A stretch of DNA of 6,589 nt, taken from Oscillospiraceae bacterium (GTDB lineage Bacteria; Bacillota_A; Clostridia; Oscillospirales; Oscillospiraceae). The stretch is from contig JAFQDR010000161.1 of NCBI GenBank assembly GCA_017415945.1, positions 1-6,589 on the forward strand. The letters run 5' to 3'. Shown here one piece after another: positions 1-4,952 of the stretch. The position numbers and the translations under genes were made by a program. Within the stretch, counting starts at the first letter, position 1; each line of letters starts with the position of its first letter. The notes under the pieces are model-generated. The model was not told the origin of the DNA. It did not search any database and worked only from the letters and a program-made list of their open reading frames with translations.

Positions 1-143
1 AGAAAACCGGGACGATGACCGGGATTGGGAATGGATTCGTGGCCCACGATCACACCGTCCTCCGCCTCGAAAATGTTGAAGTTCTCACAGTGGCCGAAAT
101 GCCCTGCCACCAGATGACCCATAGATGCAACTGCAATTTTCAT
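1..143 (-). CDS. NifX/NifB-domain metal-cluster protein, partial (3' end cut by window)
   Basis: Only the first 47 codons are visible; the gene runs off the left edge. The protein begins MKIAVASMGHLVAGHFGHCE and continues with a short acidic stretch and NPGHRPGF. This fits the start of the dinitrogenase iron-molybdenum cofactor biosynthesis domain (NifX/NifB C-terminal/MTH1175 family), an RNase H-like fold that in characterised members binds a metal-sulfur cluster or its precursor. The HFGHCE motif (residues 15-20) is a plausible metal or cluster ligand set and resembles the small stand-alone members rather than nitrogenase NifX itself. The ATG at 141-143 is supported by AAGGAGAT a few bases upstream. 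The gap to the preceding MinD-like gene is 13 bases, so it is very likely in the same operon. It differs from the other NifX-like gene at 1835-2191, which lacks HFGHC and has a His-rich tail, so the two are paralogues with probably different jobs. No nif structural genes are visible. Confidence 0.8.
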   Translation of the reverse strand, partial: MKIAVASMGHLVAGHFGHCENFNIFEAEDGVIVGHESIPNPGHRPGF

Positions 144-156
144 AATAGATCTCCTT

Positions 157-1014
157 TTATAATAATTTCATGGTATTTTGATACACTTCCAGCAGAGCTG
201 TCCTTGCGGGGCAATCCACCTCCGCAATGCTCTTTCCAGCGTTGATGGCAGCCCCCGCCGCCTTGTCGTAGGGGATACGCCCCACAAAGGGGATGTCCCG
301 CTCGATACAGTACTGTTCCACCGCCGCCGCATTTTCGGGAGAGCTGTCCCACTTGTTCACGCACACGGCGCAGGGTACACGGAAGCTCGCCGCAGTCTGC
401 AAAAGTCTGTCCATATCGCTGATGCCCGACAGACTGGGCTCGGCAACGATCAGCACCAGATCCACACCGCTGACAGAGGCGATGACGGGACAACCGATAC
501 CGGGAGAGCCGTCAATAATGGCGAGCTCCGCCTCTCGTCCGCAGCCCATCATGGCGGCTTTCACTGCACTGACCAGCTTCCCCGAGTTGCCGCGGCCCAT
601 TTTCAGCCGTGCCGTGGAGAACACCCGTTCCCCCTCGTACAAGGTCAGGGCACCTGCCACATCGGCGTTCATGGTCACCGCCCCCGCAGGACATACATAG
701 CCGCACACACCGCAGCCCTCGCACAGATACTCGTTGACGGTATACACGCCGTCCTGATTCTGCACCGCACCGAATTTACAGTGGGCTTTGCAGTTTCCGC
801 AGGCGATGCATTTGCCTCCATCAATGACCGCCTTTTCCGAGCCCATAAAGTCCGAGTGCATGGGATTCCCCTCCATGGTCTGCACCAGATGCAGATTGGG
901 AGCATCCACGTCGCAGTCGGCAAAGACCTTGGCCTCGGCAAAGTGAATGAAAGCAGCGGATACGGTGGTCTTGCCTGTGCCGCCCTTGCCGCTTGCGATC
1001 AGCAGCTTTTTCAT
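157..1014 (-). CDS. MinD/ParA-family ATPase with inserted 2x[4Fe-4S] ferredoxin domain (second copy)
   Basis: A 285-residue P-loop ATPase of the SIMIBI class (MinD/Mrp/CooC-like). The deviant Walker A is GKGGTGKTT (residues 9-17), with FADCDVDAPN at 31-40 and a later switch-type DGSPG at 168-172. Between them lies a bacterial ferredoxin-like insert with two full cysteine sets, C69/C72/C75/C79 and C98/C101/C104/C108, each able to hold a [4Fe-4S] cluster. Such proteins in anaerobes are encoded next to NifX/orange-protein genes and are thought to use ATP to load or transfer metal clusters in the cytoplasm; this role is inferred. The reading frame could extend upstream to 1131, but MKKLLIASGKGG at 1014 is the natural family start. 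It has GGGAGGTGA just upstream and its ATG overlaps the stop of the preceding ATPase gene (ATGA), implying translational coupling. The two neighbouring ATPases may act as a heterodimer. Confidence 0.9.
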   Translation of the reverse strand: MKKLLIASGKGGTGKTTVSAAFIHFAEAKVFADCDVDAPNLHLVQTMEGNPMHSDFMGSEKAVIDGGKCIACGNCKAHCKFGAVQNQDGVYTVNEYLCEGCGVCGYVCPAGAVTMNADVAGALTLYEGERVFSTARLKMGRGNSGKLVSAVKAAMMGCGREAELAIIDGSPGIGCPVIASVSGVDLVLIVAEPSLSGISDMDRLLQTAASFRVPCAVCVNKWDSSPENAAAVEQYCIERDIPFVGRIPYDKAAGAAINAGKSIAEVDCPARTALLEVYQNTMKLL

Positions 1015-1838
1015 AGGCTCACCTCCCGCAATACGCCTCGGAGCACAGTGCGGAGGTTTTCGTCGTATTCCACAGCCACTTCCCCCGCCGCAGTCCGACG
1101 GGCGGTTTCGGCGCTGTACGGAATACGGCACAGCACGGGGATCTCCCGTTCTGCGCAGAACGCCTCCAAGGACTCATAGGGTGCTTCGTATTTATTGATG
1201 ATGATGCCGCACCGCTTCCCCAGCAGCCGCACCAGCTCATAAGCCATTTCCAAATTGTGGAGACCGAAGGCAGTGGGCTCCGCAACCAAGATGCAGTAGT
1301 CCGCCTCATTCACCGCTTCCATCACCGAGCAGGCACTGCCGGGCGGGCAATCGATGATGATCGTCTCCCCCGCCGAGAATCCCAGCTCCATGGCTTTCTG
1401 CTCCACGGGGATGCCGCTGGCCTCGCCGATGTTTAGCTCCCCTGTAACTACGGTAATATCCTCCCGCTGCCCCACTTCCACGGATCCAACGGGATGCTTG
1501 TGCCATGTGACTGCCCCTTCGGGACACACCAAGGCGCAGCCGCCGCAGCTGTGGCACACCTCATCAAAGAGCATGGGCTTTTTCTTCACCAGCACCAGTG
1601 CATTGAATCGACAAAAATCTACGCACTTGCGGCAGCCGATGCATTTTTCCTTATCAAATTGGGGCAAATCTCTGGTGACCGTTTCTCGCTCGATCACCGT
1701 GGGCCGCAGAAACAAACGGCCATTGGGCTCCTCCACATCGCAGTCGATGTATACGGCCCGCTCCGCCGCCGCAGCCAAATTCACAGACACAAAGGTTTTG
1801 CCCGCGCCACCCTTGCCGCTCAATACCGCGATTTTCAT
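1011..1838 (-). CDS. MinD/ParA-family ATPase with inserted 2x[4Fe-4S] ferredoxin domain (first copy)
   Basis: A 275-residue paralogue of the next gene, with the same layout: Walker A GKGGAGKTF (residues 8-16), YIDCDVEEPNG at 30-40, a ferredoxin insert with C66/C69/C72/C76 and C95/C98/C101/C105, and DCPPG at 163-167. The residue after the Walker A threonine is Phe rather than the usual Thr/Ser, a difference from its partner. Both cysteine sets are complete. Known MinD-like ATPases in this context (for example those in Desulfovibrio orp operons) are paired in the same way, which supports a two-ATPase complex that handles a metal-sulfur cluster; function here is inferred. The ATG at 1836-1838 overlaps the stop of the NifX-like gene by ATGA. 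Its own ribosome binding site is weak (only GGACACC nearby), so translation probably depends on coupling to the upstream gene, while the gene after it has a strong site. Confidence 0.9.
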   Translation of the reverse strand: MKIAVLSGKGGAGKTFVSVNLAAAAERAVYIDCDVEEPNGRLFLRPTVIERETVTRDLPQFDKEKCIGCRKCVDFCRFNALVLVKKKPMLFDEVCHSCGGCALVCPEGAVTWHKHPVGSVEVGQREDITVVTGELNIGEASGIPVEQKAMELGFSAGETIIIDCPPGSACSVMEAVNEADYCILVAEPTAFGLHNLEMAYELVRLLGKRCGIIINKYEAPYESLEAFCAEREIPVLCRIPYSAETARRTAAGEVAVEYDENLRTVLRGVLREVSL

Positions 1839-2191
1839 TGGTGTCCGTGGAAGCCCGCGTGGAAGTGATCCAATACATCCAGCTTCCCCTTCAGCAGCAG
1901 GGCAATGTTATCCATGCCGTCGCTGCCTTGATTTTTATATATGGCAACCTCTCCTGCCTGCAGTACCTTGGCGGCATTCTCGCCGCAGCGGACGGTAATG
2001 ACCGCATCCGCCTCCAGATCCAGCACAAACTGGGCTGCCTTGGGGCCTGCGCCGCCCTCCGCTTGGGCAGCGGGGTTTTCCACCGCCTCGGTGGTGTCCG
2101 CTTCGCTGTCATGCACCAGCCAATAGGGTGCTCTGGCAAAGCTGACACAGACACTGCGCTTGTCCTCATCCACGGGTATCATAATTTTCAT
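1835..2191 (-). CDS. NifX/orange-protein-like protein with His-rich tail
   Basis: A 118-residue stand-alone protein of the dinitrogenase iron-molybdenum cofactor family (NifX/MTH1175/orange protein). It starts MKIMIPVDEDKRSVCVSFAR, continues with APYWLVHDSE (21-30), and has the family's central segment with ADAVITVRCGENAAKVLQAG (61-80) followed by GEVAIYKNQG. Length is normal for single-domain members. In Desulfovibrio the orange protein of this family carries a Mo-Cu sulfide cluster; other members carry or pass FeMo-cofactor precursors. Which metal is used here cannot be read from the sequence. The C-terminus is unusual in its density of histidines, DHFHAGFHGHQ (108-118, His 109, 111, 115, 117), suggesting metal binding or delivery. 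The ATG at 2189-2191 overlaps the DUF134 stop (ATGA), has AGGAGGATC upstream, and the gene overlaps the following ATPase gene in the same way. Confidence 0.85.
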   Translation of the reverse strand: MKIMIPVDEDKRSVCVSFARAPYWLVHDSEADTTEAVENPAAQAEGGAGPKAAQFVLDLEADAVITVRCGENAAKVLQAGEVAIYKNQGSDGMDNIALLLKGKLDVLDHFHAGFHGHQ

Positions 2192-2541
2192 AGACGATCC
2201 TCCTGATCTGCGTGTTTTTTACAGCCGCCGCATCCGCAAACGCTTTCCTTGCCATCGCACAGCCGATACTCGCCCCCCTCAATTTTCAGCTCCAACCCCT
2301 CCACAAGGGCCCTCGCCAGCTTCTTGCGGGCATTGTTATAGATCAGCTGCACCGTGGTGCGGGCAATGTGCATATAGGCTCCGCACTCCTCTTGAGAAAA
2401 GCCTCGATGGTCAATGAGACGGATGCACTCATATTCATCCACCGTCATCACCACGCAGCCATTCCCCCGCAGTCCCACAGGCACAAAGCCCGCGGACATG
2501 GGCATTTGACATACCTTACGGCATTTTCTCGGTCTGGGCAT
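2188..2541 (-). CDS. DUF134 (UPF0251) helix-turn-helix protein, likely operon regulator
   Basis: A 117-residue DUF134-family protein. The start MPRPRKCRKVCQMP is the family hallmark. Next comes a segment with MTVDEYECIRLIDHRG (32-47) and then a sigma-70 region 4-like helix-turn-helix around residues 46-70 (FSQEECGAYMHIARTTVQLI), which should bind DNA. The C-terminus is cysteine-rich, with CGCGGCKKH at 102-110, and Cys 7, 11, 29, 39, 53 and 95 add to this. A bound metal or cluster, or redox sensing, is possible but inferred. DUF134 genes are commonly found beside NifX-like and MinD-like genes, which makes a local regulator the best guess. ATG at 2539-2541 is preferred over an in-frame upstream TTG at 2574 because AAAGGAG lies 8 bases before it and the TTG would fall inside the promoter/operator region. 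First gene of the operon. Confidence 0.85.
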   Translation of the reverse strand: MPRPRKCRKVCQMPMSAGFVPVGLRGNGCVVMTVDEYECIRLIDHRGFSQEECGAYMHIARTTVQLIYNNARKKLARALVEGLELKIEGGEYRLCDGKESVCGCGGCKKHADQEDRL

Positions 2542-2549
2542 AGGAAACG

Positions 2550-2556
2550 CTCCTTT
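2550..2556 (-). promoter_or_regulatory. Ribosome binding site of the DUF134 gene
   Basis: AAAGGAG on the minus strand, 8 bases before the ATG at 2541. It decides the start in favour of MPRPRK over the in-frame upstream TTG. Confidence 0.8.
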
Positions 2557-2560
2557 GTTT

Positions 2561-2574
2561 TTGTCATATGTCAA
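2561..2574 (-). promoter_or_regulatory. Candidate operator 1, over the predicted transcription start
   Basis: TTGTCATATGTCAA on the plus strand is a near-palindrome (TTGnCATATGnCAA, 12 of 14 positions symmetrical). It overlaps the predicted transcription start and early leader. It matches 12 of 14 bases of the second site 33 bp away. The regulator is not proven; the DUF134 protein encoded just downstream is the obvious candidate. Confidence 0.55.
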
Positions 2575-2578
2575 TTAT

Positions 2579-2607
2579 ATGATAGCACTGTAAATGGCAT
2601 ATGTCAA
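2579..2607 (-). promoter_or_regulatory. Sigma-A type promoter of the DUF134-NifX-MinD operon
   Basis: On the minus strand TTGACA (2607-2602) is followed by a 17-base spacer and TATCAT (2584-2579). The spacer ends in TGC, giving an extended -10 (TGN). The -35 is a perfect consensus match and the spacing is ideal. The expected transcription start is near 2572, leaving a leader of roughly 30 bases with the ribosome binding site at 2556-2550. The promoter starts right where the terminator hairpin of the upstream flavoenzyme gene ends. Confidence 0.8.
2594..2607 (-). promoter_or_regulatory. Candidate operator 2, over the -35
   Basis: ATGGCATATGTCAA on the plus strand is the second copy of the CATATG-centred site and includes the -35 hexamer. 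The 33-bp centre-to-centre distance is close to three helical turns, so two bound dimers would sit on the same face of the DNA. Occupancy here should block polymerase. Confidence 0.55.
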
Positions 2608-2639
2608 TAAAGACCACTCCGAACAGGAGTGGTCTTTAT
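2607..2639 (-). terminator. Rho-independent terminator after the flavoenzyme gene
   Basis: A perfect 14-bp stem (2607-2620 with 2626-2639) around a 5-base loop begins 3 bases after the flavoenzyme stop codon. On the minus strand it ends GGTCTTTATT, a modest T-run. The plus-strand exit (CTTTATCATTTATT) is also T-rich, so it may work in both directions, although no plus-strand gene ends here. Confidence 0.8.
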
Positions 2640-2642
2640 CAT

Positions 2643-3629
2643 TTATTGCATTTGTTCTTCCGCCCAGCGGGGATTTTTCAGCATGGCACGTCCCACGCCG
2701 ATCAGGTCTGCCGCCCCCTTTTGCAGCAGTCCCTCTGCCTTTTCTGCGGACCATACGCCCCCTGTGAGAATCACGGGAACGCCCACTACCGACTTTACCG
2801 CCTCCGTCATATCACTGAAGAAGCCGGCATAATTGCGCCCGGGAATGGAGAAGGTGCACATGCCACCGCTCAAGTCGATCAAATTCGCACCGTCGGCAAC
2901 AAAGCACTTGCAAGCCTCCACCGCATCCTCGATGGTGGCGCCGCCCTCCTCGTAGTCACTGCCGCCCAGACGCACCGCCAGAATGGCATCGATACCGATG
3001 GCTTCACGGACAGCAACAATACACTTGCGAATGATGCGGATACGGTTTTCCAAACTGCCGCCGTATGCATCGGTGCGGAAGTTGGTCAAGGGGGAATAGA
3101 ACTGGTTCAGCAGATAGCCGTGGCAGCCATGAATTTCCACCCCGTCAAAGCCCGCAGCCATGGCACGACGTGCGGCATCGGCAAACAGCTTGGGCAGTTC
3201 TTCGATTTCCTCCACAGTCATAGCACGGCACAGATGGTCGGGACGCTTGGGATGCCCCACTGCCGAAGGTGCCACAGGCATGAGCCCGCCTGTCACATCG
3301 GGGTTGGTGCCGCTGCCTGCGTGGTTAATTTGACATATTGCCTTGCTGCCACAGGAATGGAGCAGGTCTGCCAGCTTGGTGAGTCCGGGAATGACCCCAT
3401 CCTCCGCCAAAGACAGCTGCCCGTGACTTGCCTTGCCGTTCACGCAGATATAGGCGTGCTCGGTAATGACCAGACCGATGTAGCCGCCGTCACAAATCTC
3501 CTTGTAATAGTGCAGCATTTCATCGGACACATAGCCACAGTCACCGCTTGTTTTGCTTGCCATGGGAGGCAGCACCAGACGATTGTGAATGGTGTGCCCC
3601 TTGATGGAAATAGGCTGTTTCAAAAGCAT
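2643..3629 (-). CDS. NADH:flavin oxidoreductase, Old Yellow Enzyme family (single domain)
   Basis: A 328-residue FMN-binding TIM barrel of the Old Yellow Enzyme family, expected to reduce activated C=C bonds with NAD(P)H in the cytoplasm. Visible motifs are LVLPPMAS near residue 18, CQINHAG (99-105), the catalytic HGCHGYL (167-173, His167 and His170 for substrate, Tyr172), the NFRTDAYGGSLENR barrel signature (183-196), LAVRLGGSDY (218-226), the phosphate-binding LTGGVW (288-293) and GVGRAMLKNP (311-320). It ends at the barrel, so it lacks the [4Fe-4S] segment and C-terminal FAD/NAD domain of 2-enoate and dienoyl-CoA reductases, and is close to YqjM in size. However, the YqjM-type redox Cys after PM is Ala here, as in the PPMA-type members. 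The true substrate is unknown. ATG at 3627-3629 is chosen over longer starts (to 3866) because GGAGGAG lies 7 bases upstream and the extension runs into an inverted-repeat element. Single-gene unit with its own terminator. Confidence 0.92.
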   Translation of the reverse strand: MLLKQPISIKGHTIHNRLVLPPMASKTSGDCGYVSDEMLHYYKEICDGGYIGLVITEHAYICVNGKASHGQLSLAEDGVIPGLTKLADLLHSCGSKAICQINHAGSGTNPDVTGGLMPVAPSAVGHPKRPDHLCRAMTVEEIEELPKLFADAARRAMAAGFDGVEIHGCHGYLLNQFYSPLTNFRTDAYGGSLENRIRIIRKCIVAVREAIGIDAILAVRLGGSDYEEGGATIEDAVEACKCFVADGANLIDLSGGMCTFSIPGRNYAGFFSDMTEAVKSVVGVPVILTGGVWSAEKAEGLLQKGAADLIGVGRAMLKNPRWAEEQMQ

Positions 3630-3634
3630 AGGAT

Positions 3635-3641
3635 CTCCTCC
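3635..3641 (-). promoter_or_regulatory. Ribosome binding site of the flavoenzyme gene
   Basis: GGAGGAG on the minus strand just before ATCCTATG. It fixes the start at 3629 and rules out the long upstream extension of the frame. It lies only 3 bases from the end of the inverted-repeat element at 3645-3917. Confidence 0.8.
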
Positions 3642-3644
3642 GAA

Positions 3645-3917
3645 TAGCCTGACAAATATAATTCGAACACGCTCCACATGATATCCTTTCGCGTCAGGCA
3701 TTATCTTATTTTTTGATGGGCGCCGGCCCACCTGCAAAAGAATATTTCGCCTGACACAAAAATCCACACTCGTGGAGTCGAAGATTTCTGAGTGCATAGG
3801 CTGAGTCAAGGCAAGGCATCGTCTTGCAGACAGGCTGACGCCTTTCAAAAGACGAGAACGAAGCATTGGCTTAGCCTATGCTCTCAGAAACGAGTTCGGA
3901 TTGTATTTGTCAGGCTA
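3645..3917. mobile_element. MITE-like element with 24-bp terminal inverted repeats
   Basis: The ends 3645-3668 and 3894-3917 are inverted copies matching at 22 of 24 positions, starting TAGCCTGACAAATA. Both ends carry TA, which would fit a TA target duplication as made by IS630/Tc1-mariner type transposases; that part is inference. The 273-bp unit has no convincing coding frame, so it would be non-autonomous. The GCCTGAC core occurs four times in alternating orientation (3647-3653, 3693-3699 inverted, 3749-3755, 3909-3915 inverted), suggesting a composite of two copies or internal rearrangement. It sits directly upstream of the flavoenzyme ribosome binding site, so the promoter of that gene, if local, lies inside it; I see no clear -35/-10 pair. 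Confidence 0.6.
3749..3917. repeat. Long imperfect foldback (about 80 bases per arm)
   Basis: The two halves are near reverse complements. The outer arms share GCCTGACA and an AATCC...ACTCG segment with a few mismatches. A 12-base bulge (3773-3784) interrupts only the left arm. TTTCTGAGTGCATAGGCT (3785-3802) pairs at 17 of 18 positions with 3873-3890, and the inner part pairs more loosely around CGTCTT. The centre holds a small hairpin AGGCTGACGCCT (3832-3843). If transcribed on either strand, this would form one very long hairpin, either as a structured RNA or simply as the body of a palindromic repeat element. Confidence 0.7.
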
Positions 3918-3969
3918 CATTGCTTGCAATGATTATATCACGACAGCACAAAAAAGGAAACGCCCAAAT

Positions 3970-3998
3970 GAAAAAGCCCCTCCTTCGATAAGGAGGGG
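3970..3998 (-). terminator. Rho-independent terminator of the metal-uptake operon
   Basis: On the minus strand CCCCTCCTT pairs with AAGGAGGGG around a 4-base loop (9-bp stem, 3977-3985 with 3990-3998), followed directly by CTTTTTCATTT. This GC-rich stem plus T-run is the best terminator for the transporter operon, about 120 bases after the permease stop. Confidence 0.7.
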
Positions 3999-4110
3999 TG
4001 CCCCGCAAGGGGCGGGGTGGTCGATTTTATAAAGTATATTACCGAAGCAATGACATTCATTTCGACCACCCAGTCAGCTTCGCTGACAGCCCTCCTTATG
4101 GTCGGAGGGC
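3976..4110. repeat. String of five hairpins (REP/BIME-like intergenic repeat)
   Basis: Five consecutive inverted repeats fill this stretch: 3977-3985/3990-3998 (9 bp), GCCCC/GGGGC at 4000-4013 (5 bp), GGGTGGTCGA at 4015-4024 with its inverse at 4062-4071 (10 bp, 37-base loop), GTCAGC/GCTGAC at 4073-4087 (6 bp, TTC loop), and GCCCTCC/GGAGGGC at 4089-4110 (7 bp). The dense modular pattern is typical of dispersed bacterial intergenic repeats, and the GGTGGTCGA and GTCAGCTTCGCTGAC modules resemble repeats I recall from gut Clostridia (from memory, not checked). It lies just 3' of the transporter operon and includes its likely terminator. Confidence 0.65.
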
Positions 4111-4118
4111 CTTAACAA

Positions 4119-4952
4119 TCATTTCATTACGTTGCCGATCACGCTGCACACGCCAAACGCCAGAATGTCCACCGCAACGATGGTACTGCCAACGGGAGTA
4201 CCTGCCACAATGGCAGCCAGCAGCCCGATCAGTGCGCATCCCACGCCCAGCACCGCCGCACAAACGGTGACGGAGCGGAAGCTTTTGAACACACGCATGG
4301 CAGACAGTGCAGGGAACACCACCAGTGCGGAAATGAGCAGGGAGCCCACCAGATTCATAGCCAGCACAATGATCACCGCAATGACCACTGCGATCAGCAG
4401 ATTGTAGGTATTTACCGCCGTCCCCGCGGACTTGGCAAAGCCCTCGTCAAAGGTCACGGCAAAAATCTTGTTATAAAACAGCAGGAACACTGCCACCACC
4501 ACAAGGCTCATTATTCCGCACAGCCACACTTCCCCCTTGGTCAGCGTCAGAATGGAGGTGGAGCCAAACAGGGTGCTGCACACATCCCCCGACAGGTTGG
4601 TGGATGTGGAAAACAGATTCATCAGCAGATAGCCGATGGCCAGAGAGCCAACGGACAGCATGGCAATGGAGGCATCCCCCTTGATTTTGGCGTTCTGCCC
4701 CGTGCGGAGCAGGAGCACCGCGCTGAGCACCGTGACCACCATGACAAAGGGTGTCTCGTTGGTCAGATTCAAAGCGGAGGCAATGGCAATGGCACCGAAG
4801 GCCACATGACTCAGACCGTCCCCAATGAAGCTGAATCGTTTCAGCACCAGAGTCACCCCCAGCAGAGAGCTGCACAGGGCAATGAGTACGCCGACGATAA
4901 TGGCGTAGCGCACAAAGGGGAACTGCAAGTATTGAGACAGGGTGTACATCAT
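4119..4952 (-). CDS. znuB: ABC-3 family metal permease (ZnuB/MntB/TroC-like)
   Basis: A 277-residue integral membrane protein, the translocation subunit of a zinc or manganese ABC importer. Hydrophobic segments lie at about 15-37, 47-62, 67-83, 97-115, 141-160, 183-218 and 228-275 (the last two regions long enough for more than one helix each), consistent with the 7-9 helices of the family. The conserved cytoplasmic stretch FSFIGDGLSHVAFGA (40-54) is the family hallmark that docks to the ATPase. Length is standard and nothing is missing. Two adjacent ATGs exist (4952 and 4949); the first is chosen because it forms an ATGA overlap with the ATPase stop and GGAGG lies 9 bases upstream. It is the last gene of the operon, followed by the hairpin string. 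Metal specificity cannot be read from the permease; the His-rich binding protein points to zinc. Confidence 0.9.
   Translation of the reverse strand: MMYTLSQYLQFPFVRYAIIVGVLIALCSSLLGVTLVLKRFSFIGDGLSHVAFGAIAIASALNLTNETPFVMVVTVLSAVLLLRTGQNAKIKGDASIAMLSVGSLAIGYLLMNLFSTSTNLSGDVCSTLFGSTSILTLTKGEVWLCGIMSLVVVAVFLLFYNKIFAVTFDEGFAKSAGTAVNTYNLLIAVVIAVIIVLAMNLVGSLLISALVVFPALSAMRVFKSFRSVTVCAAVLGVGCALIGLLAAIVAGTPVGSTIVAVDILAFGVCSVIGNVMK

Noticed and set aside
178..1179. Long plus-strand open frame (333 residues)
   Set aside because: It is antisense to the two ATPase genes, has no recognisable domain, and arises from GC-rich codon bias on the opposite strand.
1..2541. Nitrogen fixation operon
   Set aside because: NifX-like domains alone do not indicate nitrogenase; no nifHDK, nifB radical-SAM or nifEN is visible.
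2601..3647. Plus-strand open frame of 348 residues
   Set aside because: It lies entirely opposite the flavoenzyme gene, whose motifs are complete, and would begin inside the terminator/promoter region.
3700..3735. Terminator at TGGGCGCCGGCCCA
   Set aside because: A short 5-bp stem whose T-run lies on the wrong side for either plausible transcript.
3630..3866. N-terminal extension of the flavoenzyme by 79 residues
   Set aside because: The extension is coded by the inverted-repeat element, resembles no part of the family, and a strong ribosome binding site supports the start at 3629.
3968..3991. Seven-codon plus-strand frame (MKKPLLR) as a leader peptide
   Set aside because: It overlaps the terminator stem and there is no downstream plus-strand gene to regulate.
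3976..4110. CRISPR array
   Set aside because: The repeats are unlike one another inverted pairs, not identical direct repeats with regular spacers.
3998..4270. Plus-strand frame of 90 residues
   Set aside because: It runs through the hairpin string and then antisense to the permease; no ribosome binding site or family features.
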